DNA from: Xylona heveae TC161
Lineage: Eukaryota; Ascomycota; Xylonomycetes; Xylonales; Xylonaceae
Length of the DNA: 64,000 bases
NCBI RefSeq assembly: GCF_001619985.1
Contig: NW_017264207.1
Location: forward strand, 129,294 to 193,293
Direction of reading: 5' to 3'
The notes below the pieces were generated by a model, which had not been told where the DNA came from, ran no database searches, and saw nothing but the letters and a program-made list of their open reading frames with translations. The translations under genes and the position numbers were made by a program. Within the stretch, counting starts at the first letter, position 1; the number at the start of each line of letters is the position of its first letter. Shown here in pieces: positions 1 through 11,174 of this stretch.

Positions 1-131
1 CAGCACTCTTCTGTAGGTCTTTTCCTCCATATAATGTCACAACTCTGCGCCAATACTCCACATCATTTCCCCATATCAAAAGCACCTTTCGCCATCAATC
101 CGACAGAGCTTCGACGCGCTAACCAGCTCAG

Positions 132-1045
132 GTGATTACTGCGATGTGTACCTCACACACGACTCGATGAGCGTGCGCAAGGCCCACAACGCCGGGCGAA
201 ACCACCTCCGCAACGTCGTCGACTATTACCAGCGTACGTTACCTTACACGTTTAAATATTCTGTACCTTGATTCAAAGAAGCTCATGTATATGCACCATT
301 AGAGATCGGCCACGAAGAAGCGCAGCACGTCATTGACAGCATCACGTCCTCATACGCCGCCGAAGGCGCGCCTGGCGCAAATCCTATGCTCGCCGCTGCT
401 CCTGGCGTTGGAGGCGCTTTTCCTCCACCTCCATTCGGATTTCCGCCTGGCGCGCGTGTTCCGCCTCCGCCATTTGGCATGCCTGGCGCTCCTCCAGGCG
501 CTGGTATTCCGCCGAGTACGTTACCCTCTGTGCTTAGGATCTGCATTAGTCAAAAATACCCTCCGTTCTAACCGTGTCTAGTCCCCTCACCCGCTGCAGC
601 TGCTGCTGCGGCCGCGGCCGCAGCAGCCGGTCGCGGTGCCGGTGGTCCTGGAATTCCTCCACCGTTTCCCTTCCCTCCACCCGGCGCTCCTGGCGCGGCT
701 GGATTTCCTCCGATTCCTCCTATCCCTGGCACCGGCTCGCCCGCTGCTCTAGCCGGCGGCGCATCCATGTCACCATTTCCTCCACCAGCGCCTGGAGGCA
801 GTGCGCCGCCACCGCCAGGAGCCTTTGCCGCGTTCCCGCCGCCTGGTGCGCCTGCCGCGCCTGGAGCCCCAGGCGGTTTTGCTCCTCCCCCGCTCGGCGC
901 AAGTCCTGGTGCCATGACCGGATTCCCTGCTCCACCAGGTGCCGGCGGCCCCTCGCCTGTGCCGGGAGTGCCAGGCTTCGCTGCGCCACCCCCGGGTATG
1001 TCTGCTGGTCCGCCTGCGCCTGGGGCCGGTGCGCCGGGGACATAG
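132..1045 (+). CDS. yhc1: U1 snRNP protein C (U1-C), 5' end missing
   Basis: U1-C stabilises pairing of U1 snRNA with the 5' splice site in the nucleus. Three exons are visible: 132-233, 303-515 and 582-1045. The first opens inside the Cys codon of the U1-C zinc finger ([19 protein letters not shown], then [13 protein letters not shown]), a C2H2-type finger with both Cys and both His present. The next gives [20 protein letters not shown], typical of fungal U1-C. The rest is Pro/Gly/Ala-rich low complexity, normal for the family, including a poly-Ala run. Exon phases fit at both introns. The exon carrying the first residues (usually MPKFF in this family) is not identifiable in bases 1-131. It is probably left of the window, or ends at a possible GTAGGT donor near base 13. 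The family assignment is secure; only the start is unknown. The complete protein would be about 265 residues. Confidence 0.93.
602..627. repeat. 26-bp perfect palindrome in the U1-C poly-Ala tract
   Basis: The GC-rich sequence around GCGGCCGCGGCCGC reads the same on both strands over 26 bases. It lies inside the codons for the Ala run of the U1-C gene, so it is probably a by-product of mixed GCT/GCA/GCG/GCC alanine codons. Confidence 0.8.
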
Positions 1046-2038
1046 AAGGAGCGAGATGGTGACTCGGTCACTTTTTCTTTTGCTTCATTGTTGCATTTCG
1101 ATTGCGTTGTGGCTGAAATCTTGGCCATGCCGTCACGTCACATTTAGAAATTGGGACCTTCTTGTTCTTCATCCGTTGTACTCTTTGGGCGTTTAGACAG
1201 GAGTAAAACCAATCCATGGGTAATGGGGATACTTGTATCGTATTAGGAAAAACCCTTTATTTCTTTTTTTCCATGTTAGAGAAAATTTTGAAAAAGTTAA
1301 CAACATATTTAAATTGTCACAATCGAGTATAAGAGAACTAGCGTTGCATCATGACAAAGGGTTCACCTGCGAGAAATCATACAATTCATAAATGTGACAT
1401 TGATAAAATTTATCCATTTGGGTCCTGCGGGATTCGGATACTGTGGTTTCTCCCTAAGCCTGGATGAAAAAGGGATATATGAGACAGAGTAGAGGTAGTT
1501 ATCTCACAAGATTTCAAAACTGAGAATGAACAAGGGAGGTATAAGGTGAGCAAGTGGAAAGAAGAAGAAAAGAAAAAAAGAGTACCAGAGTGCAAATTCA
1601 CCACCCGCAAGATAGATAAACAGGTCGTGAAGATAAATTCCCCGAATATGTCAGGGACTTGGCTCTAGCAAGATGAGACGAGAGAGCAGAGGCAGAAACA
1701 CCGCGAGATCCCATACACGCAGAGAATCGAGCGGCAACAGTCGCAATGGAAAGGGGGAAAAAAAAGAGAAAAAGAAGTAGATAAGAAGGACGGAAGAGAA
1801 CAAGACGCCATGGAAAATGGCACCAAGATGCTCATCACCTATCGCCGGGCCAGATGATGCAAAGGGAATTGTTGTCAAGGAGTGGAAGAAGACGCAAAGT
1901 AAATTTTTGACCCAGGGCCGCGAAGAGAAAGGAAGGAAAAAAAGCGATGACAAAAGGATAGGCACATCTAATGTTCAGAGAACTAGAGGGAAGAATGAAA
2001 ATAATACACGACAGCGATGATTTAGTCGCTCCAGCCAA
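1046..2038. other. Intergenic, between convergent genes
   Basis: This stretch lies between the 3' ends of the U1-C gene and the TRP-like gene. It is AT-rich, with A/G-rich runs near 1560-1600 and 1740-1800. Open frames here are short and have no recognisable product. Nothing beyond 3' untranslated sequence is supported. Confidence 0.6.
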
Positions 2039-4498
2039 CTAATGCTCGTAACCAGCTCCTCGCTGCCAAGGACTCGGGCTGCCGGTTTGTTGCCGATAAC
2101 CCGTGGGCTGCTGACCGTAATAGTCATGATTCCGTCCCACAGGAGATGCGTTGTTTGACCGACTCGTCGTCGGCCGATCATATGGTGAAGCGAGGTACGA
2201 TCGCGATGAATTGTCAGTATGAGTAGTTGGAGGGCCGTGGCGCGGCGAAGCGTCACTTGGGAAGAGAGGCAAAGAAGTCTCAACTGGCGACACGGGCGAG
2301 CGGCCGTCTCGGTAGCTGCCGTTGGAGTGAGATGTTGAGGGAGGAAGCGGTACGACTGCAGGATCGTGTTGTTGCTTGTTCATAGACTCTGACGACCATG
2401 AGTCGTCATCGTCAATATCCCGAGGCTTGTACAGCTGGCCGGGTTCGCCACGGGCAGTGACTCCAAGAGCGTCAAGCTCGGTGGTCATCTGCGGGTTGGA
2501 CTTGATAAAGGATCCTCGGTCATCGCGCATGGGCTGGTATCGAGTATCGGGGTTCTTAGAGAAGATGGCGAAGCAGGTGGCAACAAGCACCAGGAGGAGT
2601 AGGACCAGGGCGAAAACAGCATTGTAGACGAAGAAAACGACGCCCATGACACCGCTCACAATCAACTAGAAGGTCTCGTCAACCCAAAAGAACATTTGGA
2701 TAAAAGCGAATTGACTACTTACTGGCTGATTGAAAATGCCACTGAAAACCAGGAGGAAAATGGCGTTGAGGAAGTTGATGGCGCCAATCGAAATATTGAA
2801 GGCATTGGTCTTCCTGTCCATGTACGGACGAAGAATGGAGAGGACAATCAAGAGAACACCCTCAATGACGACCAAGGCAACCGCTTGCACAGTGCCGGAA
2901 CCTTGGCCAAAGGCAATGAACATGCTCTTGATCAGAACGTAGCCAAGCACCGGAAGGATGAAGTAGTAGGCTGTCGCACGAAACTGCACGTACAGGAAAC
3001 CCCACTTATTCAAGGCCTTGGGGTCTGAGTACAGAATATACGCAGGGTTCTTGTGCATCGACACAGAACGTGTTGCGATGCGAATCACCTTCAAGGCCGC
3101 CCAGACAAGGGTAAAAGTCATGGAGAGAAACATGAAAATGCCCAAGACTACCTCAGCAGCAGAGTCCCGCTCGGTAAGTTCCCAGAGGCAGAGAACACAC
3201 ATTTGAGGGTAACCGATCAACACCTGTGACAGTTAGCTTTTTCACATGGGACTTGCGAAGATGAAAAGGTTGATCGTCTCCACTCACCAGACGGAAGAGG
3301 ATTCCTTTCAACACGGTCAGCCAGCCATTGCGAAATTCCTGGAACTTGTCCGACTTCATCCATTTGGCGCGCACAGCAAGCTCGCAGAAGCCCTTGAAAA
3401 TTGCGATCAAAATAGCCACGAAGACAACAAATATCACAAAGAAGGCCAAGCCAGTGAAGAAAATGTTGGTTCGCTCAATTCCGGCTCGGAAACCGACTCG
3501 CTCGATGCCACGCACGACTTTGACCTGACTGCCCGCTGATGACGAGCTAGAGCGAGGAAAAATGTGCAACATGCGTGATAAATACTCGTCTGCGCGCTTT
3601 TGAACCTCGACTGAGGTGGTAGACAAAGTGGCAAGCAAGGTAGAGGGTGTGCCACCAGTGGAACGCTGGTACCATCTGGCGATAGCCTGTAAGAAGCCAA
3701 TACGAATGATACCCATGCTCCATTGGAAATTCTGAGTCCAAGACTGCACGATTGGTGGCAAGGTGACGGCAGTCATTCCAATGAACGCCTGAGCTTGGAA
3801 ATATCCAAACAACGAGAGGGCATTTGCCGCGACATGCGCAGCTGTATTTGAGTGTCCGAGACCATTAGTGACGGCCGACGCAAGCAAGGCAAGACCTGCA
3901 ATAACAGCTGTAGCCCAGCCAACCGCTTTCTGGTCGACTGTTTTGCCGTTGGACATTTGAGCTTCTACGCAAGCCAACGGGGTATTGGTGTCGGTTGAGT
4001 TGATGTAAATCTTAACAGTACCATCCAAGTCGGGAACGGTGTATGCAATGCCTATGCAGAGAAAATTAAGTAAGCTGCAATGGACCCTGACGCTTTAGGG
4101 GTAGGGTAAAACCAACCAGGAACCTGATTGACAACATCGGGAGATATATCCGGAATGTTTCCCGGCAAGTTGATCTGGCCCGTGTTCATCGGACACATGC
4201 CTTCCAAGTTCATCTTGCAAGGGTTCAGCGATTGTCTCACCGCCGTATACCCATATGCAATCACTTCCAGCTCTGCTGTAACATTTCCAGAGATTGACGA
4301 GATACCGTTGATATTAAAGGTCACAGTCCGGTTGTCGGGAGTGAAGACGACGCTGAATAAGGTAGCTGTGAATTTCGAATTCTCCATACATGGGTTCAGC
4401 GATTTTGCTTCGAGCATTCGGACGGCGGCGGAGAAGGGAAGGAAAGCGAGGAGCGACACCAGCACCGCAAAGGGTGCCATCATTCGATCGAAGCGCAT
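2039..4498 (-). CDS. TRP-like/FLC-family membrane protein
   Basis: This is a fungal TRP-like (Pkd2/FLC) membrane protein of 757 residues. The family acts in ER, Golgi or plasma membrane and is linked to calcium homeostasis, cell-wall integrity and flavin carrier activity. Four exons on the minus strand: 4498-4117, 4051-3288, 3223-2723 and 2665-2039, with GTTGGT, GTGAGT and GTAAGT donors and in-frame joins. The N-terminus has a hydrophobic signal peptide (about residues 1-25) followed by a Cys-containing lumenal domain with SLNPCMENSKF and SLNPCKMNLEG, matching the ML-like TRP_N domain. Many hydrophobic segments follow (for example FFVIFVVFVAILIAIF and VVFFVYNAVFALVLLLLVL). The last about 190 residues form a hydrophilic Ser/Pro-rich cytosolic tail. 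A long purine tract on the plus strand near 5000-5130 gives the gene a pyrimidine-rich upstream region. The family is clear, but which FLC paralogue it is remains open. Confidence 0.9.
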
Positions 4499-6637
4499 TT
4501 TGGCCGTGTGAATGGTAGGAGCGAGGGCAGTAGGGCGTCTACTAACTCGCCCAAAAACTTAACGAGATTGGAAATATCGACGCTCCGGAGACCCAGTGAA
4601 TCCCCAATAATAGGACAATCGAGTAGTTGTCTCTGGTGTTTGGTATTTGGATGTATAGAGTCGCGGATGTGGAGGACGTAATGCGACGTATAATCGCGGT
4701 CTATGGAGGACTTCTGGTCGACAAAACTTCTGCGTCACCTGCGGGGTGGCAGCTGGGGAGAGGAAGGTGGTGAGGCTGGTCGAAAAACAAGGAATCGTCG
4801 TGATCAAGAATAATAATAGAAGCAGACAGCGTGAGCGCCTTTTCCGGTGCTAGCGAGCGGCCAATACGGGAGTATCGATCAGATCAAGCGAAGGTAGAAG
4901 ATGAACGTTTGGTAGAGAGCGAGCGACAGGTGATCCTCCTGCTCAGGAGGATCGAGAAGAGATGTGGCCGAGAGCGATAGAAGAGGAACGTATCCCTCAC
5001 GATGAAGAAAAGAAAGATGAAAAGAATGAAAGAGAGAAGGAAGAAGAGGAGGAGGGGGAAGGATGAGATGAGACGGGAGAGAAGAGAGTGAGAGTGAGAG
5101 CGAGAGTGAGTGAGGGAGAGAATAGGAATGAGAACAAAAAACGAACGACTGGGTGGTACAGTTTGAGGTATCTAATCACTACTATTCAGGGGGAAAGGTA
5201 CTTGAAATATGCAGGGCGTATACTTTTTGGCTCCTCTACGGAGTAAGCGCCCCAGCGATGCATAAAGAGGGAATAATCCAGGTGACGGAGTCGGAGGATA
5301 AGGCGGTTACGAAGCCCCGTTCACAATAATCTGGAGACGAACACTGCGATAGTGTCTGGAACTCTCCCCTTGGCATCTCAACTAAAACATGGGAACCAGT
5401 TGCTTTCGGGAAAGGATGGTACCCTTCGCCGCGGGAGGGATGGCGGGGAGCAAAAAATGGAACCTGAAGAGCAAGAAAAGGGGAGGCCAAGGGGAAGCGA
5501 GACCGTGGGCGGATCATGTTCGTTCGTGCCGTCGGTACACTGTCAATGCGCACACGTAACCTTTTTGCTGCAAAAACTGTTTCTGTCCCTTAGGTAGGTA
5601 CCTTAAGGGTCTTTACCGACCTCCGATTACGTGGCCCACGCGATGATTAGTAGAAGACACAATCCTACTCCCAAGTGCGGAGAAAATGTATAAAAAGATG
5701 CGATGATCTGCTGTGGTGCGCTATTATTATAGGTAGAGCGAAGAAGACGAAAGGTACCCAGTCCGAGTCCCTCAACGCCAAAAAAAAAAAAACATGGATA
5801 TGATCTACAGTACGACATCAAACTGGTTTGGACGCAAGATGCGAGTGACCCCTCGTGCGTGTGACTGCAAGACAAGTGCATGACGAAGATGAACACGCAG
5901 GGTGACGACGCTCGGGGCAAGTCGTGCGAAGAATAATCGAAGGTTAGTGGGAAACGAGGTGGAGGGAGGCTGTGTTGTCTCGCTCCCTGTGCGATCCATT
6001 CCTTCCTCGGCCAGCCCTCAAACATTAGTGTTGCGACATAACACGAGGGAGAAAGGGGCCAGCCTCGAGGGATAATACTGTGAGGAGAAACATTTGGAAA
6101 AGAGCGTGGGCAAAGTACGGAGTACGATTACGAGCATTCGCTTCAGCGATACTTTGTATGGTCCTCTTAAATTGCAGGGACTCCTTCTAAGTCGTACAGA
6201 AGTGCCCACACTAGCACTTGAGCCATACAACAATACTGGTTACGGCAGATTGATTTTCCCTTCGTGTGTTCGGTCGTGATGAATACAGCATTATTCTGAG
6301 TCCTACGCCTGTTCGTAATACATTTCAGCACCCGCTCACTATCAGAAATGACAATGCTCTGAAAGGCACATCAGATTTGAAGCTTTCTACTACATAATAG
6401 TCAATGATTCAAAGGCTTGATCGATAAAATAAATTGTGTTTGTCTGCAAGGATTCATACCAAATCGATTTTTGTTTTCTTTCCCTTAAATTTTGCCGTAT
6501 TGAATTATATATCACGTGACGTCCAGATCTGGTTTCGCTTCCGGAGACGCTAACGAGACCGCCTTTGACAATTCTCGAGAATTTCTCTGAGCATCCAGTC
6601 TAGTGATATCTTCACCGAATCGCCATAATTCTTCACC
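4499..6637. other. Shared upstream region of divergent TRP-like and HAS1 genes
   Basis: This is a 2.1-kb region between two divergent starts. It contains an inverted repeat at 4932-4953, a purine-rich tract at about 5004-5125 (pyrimidine-rich on the strand of the TRP-like gene) and an A run near 5780. No open frame has a recognisable product. It most likely holds promoters and leaders. Confidence 0.6.
4932..4953. repeat. Inverted repeat, 9-bp perfect stem with 4-nt loop
   Basis: GATCCTCCT at 4932-4940 and AGGAGGATC at 4945-4953 are exact complements around the loop GCTC. It lies about 435 bases upstream of the TRP-like start codon. Function is unknown. Confidence 0.7.
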
Positions 6638-8600
6638 ATGGGTCCCGCTATGCCGAACCCCGACCTTCAGTCGAAGAAGAGAAAGAGAAAGCACGGAAGT
6701 GCTTCAGTCGACAAAGATGCGGTGAAATCGGCCGCGCCTCAGGTGCCAGAGACCAGTGAAGTCGCTGCATCGCCTGCAGCCAAGGCCGAAAAGCCCAGCA
6801 AAAAGACCAAGAGAGCTCCCAAGGAAGAAATTGAGGAGGAAGTTGAGGATGCCGAGGAGGTTTCTGAAGATGAACAGGAGGATGGCGCACAGAATGGCGA
6901 ATCTCCCGCCGAGCAGAGCGACCTGCCGACCAACGGCGCTGTCACGCTTCCCGTTACCGGCGAGGAACCTAAGAAATTCTCCGAACTGAGCCTTACGGAG
7001 AAGACTATGAAGGCGATTGAGGGCATGGGATTTGAGAACATGACTGAAATCCAACAACGAGCAATTCCCCCGCTCATGGCTGGACGCGATGTGTTGGGTG
7101 CGGCCAAGACAGGTTCCGGAAAGACGTTGGCTTTCTTGATCCCGGCCATTGAGATGCTTAGTGCCCTGCGATTCAAGCCGAGAAACGGTAAGTCCTGAAA
7201 TGAATTGATTTGGGTAGCCTTTTTGACTGAACTCTATATCAGGAACCGGTGTCATTGTGGTCTCTCCTACTCGTGAACTCGCTTTGCAGATTTTCGGTGT
7301 TGCTCGCGAACTTATGGCCAACCACTCCCAAACGTACGGTATCGTCATTGGCGGTGCAAACCGAAGCGCCGAGGCAGAGAAGCTGACCAAAGGTGTCAAT
7401 TTGCTTATTGCTACCCCCGGTCGACTCCTAGATCACCTGCAGAATACCCAGGGTTTCGTTTTCAAGAACATCAAGACCCTAGTCATTGACGAGGCGGACC
7501 GAATTCTGGAAGTTGGTTTCGAGGACGAAATGCGTCAGATTGTCAAAATTCTGCCTCAGGAGGAGAGACAGACAATGCTCTTTTCGGCCACCCAGACCAC
7601 CAAGGTCGAGGACCTTGCGCGCATCTCTCTTCGTCCCGGCCCGCTTTATATCAACGTCGACCACCGCAAAGAGCACAGTACCGTGGAGGGTGTGGAGCAA
7701 GGTTACGTTGTTTGCGACTCGGACAAGCGATTCCTGCTCCTCTTCTCCTTCCTGAAGCGTAACCTGAAGAAGAAAATTATTGTCTTCTTTTCAAGCTGTA
7801 ACTGCGTCAAGTACCATGCTGAGCTCCTTAACTACATTGATCTTCCGGTGCTCGATCTTCACGGAAAGCAGAAGCAGCAGAAGCGGACAAATACCTTTTT
7901 CGAATTCTGCAATGCGAAGCAGGGTACTTTGATCTGTACCGACGTGGCAGCCCGTGGTTTGGATGTACGTGTGTTTGTCATGGTTGGATTAAGGAATTTT
8001 GAAGCTGACTTGAATTTTCAATAGATTCCGGATGTTGATTGGATTGTCCAATTCGATCCCCCGGATGATCCTCGCGACTATATTCACCGCGTTGGACGGA
8101 CGGCTCGTGGTATGAACCGCAAAGGTCGCAGTCTAATGTTCCTTCAACCCTCTGAAATTGGGTTCCTGAAGCATCTCAAGGAAGCGCGTGTGCCCGTAGT
8201 TGAGTTCGAGTTCCCGGCCAACCGCATTGTCAATGTGCAGTCACAGCTCGAGAAGCTCATCGGACAGAATTACTATTTGAACAAGGTACGTTTCTCTCTT
8301 TGTTGAAGAATATCAGCTCGAGCAAGCCAAATCTGTGTTCCTCAATTGCTGACACTGTGGATGATATAGTCTGCCAAGGATGGTTACCGATCCTACCTTC
8401 AGGCGTATGCGTCGCACAGTCTGCGATCCATTTTTGACGTAAACAAGTTGGATTTGGTCAAGGTAGCCAAGGGCTTCGGATTCCAGACACCGCCGCGTGT
8501 GGACATTACCCTGGGTGCGAGTATGAGCCGGGACAAGAAGCCGAGTGGTCGCCGAAATTATGGCAGTCAGGGCAAGCAGATGCAACGCTTCAAGCGTTGA
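6638..8600 (+). CDS. has1: DEAD-box ATP-dependent RNA helicase HAS1
   Basis: Has1 is a nucleolar DEAD-box helicase needed for 40S and 60S ribosome biogenesis. Four exons: 6638-7187, 7243-7964, 8025-8285 and 8370-8600, giving 587 residues. The N-terminus is Lys-rich (KKRKRKHG) and then acidic, as in Has1 orthologues. Helicase motifs appear in order: Q motif ([14 protein letters not shown]), Walker [10 protein letters not shown] (about residue 155), [20 protein letters not shown] (about 263), SAT (about 297), TDVAARGLD (about 418) and HRVGRTARG (about 444). The C-terminal stretch ([29 protein letters not shown]) matches the Has1/DDX18 extension that separates it from other DEAD helicases. The start ATG sits in a strong context (TTCACCATGG). 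Nothing looks broken. Confidence 0.95.
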
Positions 8601-11174
8601 ATTGATTCTTTTGATATTGCATGATTCGTTGAATCATTGCCGGATTCCCAAATGCATCAGACGGGGTAGTTGCTGTGATTGCTTTGAGCATGGCGTTCTA
8701 GAATTAAAAGCTGGGATTGATTTTTTTGATGGATATAAGTTTTTTCGTTGACAGGCTTCATTTTCTCTTAATTGTGCCGCATTGTTTGATAGATGATTGT
8801 CAATGCATTTACACTATTAGATTTGCATACGCGGCTCCGTGCACTGGCGGGTGATTTTTGAAATATCCTGGATAAAATGTTGACTGATATCTTGAATTTT
8901 GATACGTGCAATATTTGTATTCCCTACATGTACGCGTGTTATGGTGTTAAACTTATTGTCAGTCACTCAATTTGTGATAAATTCTGACAATGGGCTTGTT
9001 AGAAAATTTAGGGATTTTAAATCGTGATGAATCGAAAATGCCTAACTCGATATCAAATATTCAAAACAAGAAAAAATCTGACATCACACGTGGAGACAAA
9101 CGCCATTTTTATTTTTGTTTATTGTCATGCCTTGAATCTTCATCAGGTTTGTTTCTTTTTATATCTCTTCTTACTTCCTATTCCATTTTTTTTATATTAT
9201 TTCCCAGCGGGATAACTTGGTGATAACCAGTGGCTGGAGGGTAGAAAAAAGAAGAGGCTGGTGTTGAGAGAATAGTGCCTGACAACTAAGATTTAGTTGG
9301 ACGAGTCTTAACTAGCCGAGTCTAACCCGGCAAGCGTAGCGCAGGCAACACGAGCCGGACCGGGCTCTGAACCACGGATGTTTAATACCATCAACCCCTA
9401 GTAGAGTAGAGTGTATAACAATGGGAGCCAACGTGTAACGTTATGCGGCTCATCCGAACAGGATTTTATTGATCGTGGTCGGCCCTGATCCAACCAAATC
9501 GGATGTGGTACGTTATAGACTCACCGTGTAGATCAGCTAACTGAGGTGGTTACCTCCCCTTTCTTCCCAGCCACCACCAAGATACTCTGTATCCTCCGTA
9601 CTCCGTACGCAAAATATTCTGCGGCTCTGCTTTTCACGATTCTCGCTCTCCCGTCATTTTTCCCTTTTGGCTCTACGACCTACTTGCTTGGCGCCCCACA
9701 CAGCAGCGCTAATACCACTGATCTCCAATGACTACGGAGTGCAGCTGTTGTGATCGACTTTTTTTGTACTGCTCATGCAGCGAGAAGGATACCTTTGAGC
9801 GTTAGGCCTAGCACCTTGTCCACGAACATCCAATGATTCTTCTTTTCCGTGACCTGCGATTCAAGACTGTATGGCCATTGGGTTGCCCCCCTTGTATACC
9901 ATCCGTCCACCCTCGAAACACTGTGAACCAATCTGTTACCGTCATTCAATCTCTCTTTTCAACGAATAGTAGTGAATTCCGTCTCTTTGCGTTTCCATTG
10001 CGCTGCTTTTTCTTGGTTTGTTCTGGCCGATGCAAATGCTGTCGACGTGGTTGCTTCTCCATCTTTGTCTACTTGCCTTGACTCCAAGTCATTCCCTCTC
10101 CCATTGGGTACAGCGATCACAGCGCCCCATCATCACTCGAATTTTTTCCCTTCCCATCAAATCATCCATACGGCACACTATCTATCTCGTCCCGCAGAAG
10201 ATGATGCATTAGCGACGGCAACTTCTCACCGCAAGAAAACTGCTGCACAGCCCGACTTCGGGTCCTTGTACTTCTCTTTTCGATACCCTCGTCAGCCTCC
10301 TCATTCTCGAACTCCTATTTCTCACCTCCCAATATTCCCTTCCTATATCTCCTTCTGCCCACTGGGGTCCCATATTATTCCTGCAGCACATATTCCGGTT
10401 CCTGCATCCATTCAATCTATTTTCATCTCTTCTGGCGCCGAAACGCCTCTCGGGGAAAGAGGGTTAATCTCGTCGTGGCCGCCCGAGCTAATATCGCTCG
10501 CTCACCCCGGTCACGCCAGGAAAAAGTTACCAATCGCCACCACCTGCCAGCTAACTAACGACACACCTTGCTCCCCCACACAATAATTTCCTCTTCAAAC
10601 GCTCCCAACAGCTACTGAATCGACAGAGAGGGAGAGCTCTCATCAGGGTCAGTTTCCCACAGCGCGCACTAGTTGCTGAAATCTGCATCTGGTATTAATT
10701 ATTCTGCGTCATTGGAATACGGTTCCATCACCATCCAACCATTACTGTTTTCTGGACGGGCGAGCAACACCTAATCGTTCGATGATCGAAATCATGCACT
10801 TGAGCCTGCTTAGTTGAACTTTCCCTCCCTGTGCTCTCGCGTTTGTGGTCTCCCCTAGGTTTTTGGTTTTACCCTGCTCAGCGTCAAATGGTTCAGTCGC
10901 TCATTTTCGAAGCGACCGTATCGTTCCTCTGATTATTGTTATCACATCATTTTGGCCTACCAAGCGGATGCCTGTCTCTTGGCCGGGTTCTATCTCGGCC
11001 AATTTAGCCTGACGGCTGGGTCCTGTCACATCTCGTTTGACCCACGTCGTCTCGTCTCGACGACATCGGCCCTTGGTCTGAGCGCTCGCAACCCGGGCCC
11101 ATTACTGTTCTAAACCAACCTCTCCGCTCTCGTCTGTTTTTGTCCCGGTTGAAATAATCTGTTTGAGCAGTACG
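8601..11174. other. Intergenic region with long pyrimidine-rich leader
   Basis: This is 2.6 kb with no convincing gene. The first part is AT-rich 3' flank of HAS1. Bases 9262-9545 resemble a repeat relic (separate entry). From about 9830 to 11170 the sequence is C/T-rich and probably forms the promoter and leader of the next gene. A 200-codon open frame at about 9972-10586 has composition typical of CT-rich leader DNA (Ser/Pro/His) and no domain, so it is not called. Confidence 0.55.
9262..9545. mobile_element. Possible solo LTR-like relic
   Basis: The segment begins TGTTGAGAGAATAG and has a GC-rich middle with GGCAAGCGTAGCGCAGG. A TATA-like GAGTGTATAACA follows near 9410, and it ends close to GATCAGCTAAC. 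This arrangement, a TG-initiated segment of about 280 bases with internal TATA between otherwise AT-rich flanks, is what a solo LTR of a retrotransposon looks like. No clean target-site duplication was found and no coding part is present. The call is by appearance only. Confidence 0.3.

Noticed and set aside
568-1128. Long minus-strand open frame across the U1-C Pro/Gly-rich region
   Set aside because: It is the antisense of a GC-rich Pro/Gly/Ala coding run. Such sequence is open in several frames by composition, and the plus-strand frame is a clear U1-C.
9290-9375. Possible tRNA from a GGTTC-like box on the minus strand
   Set aside because: No matching A box, acceptor stem or cloverleaf could be arranged around it.
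9972-10586. 204-codon open frame before the large disordered-protein gene
   Set aside because: Its Ser/Pro/His-rich composition follows from CT-rich leader DNA. It has no domain, and it lies where a long 5' leader is expected.
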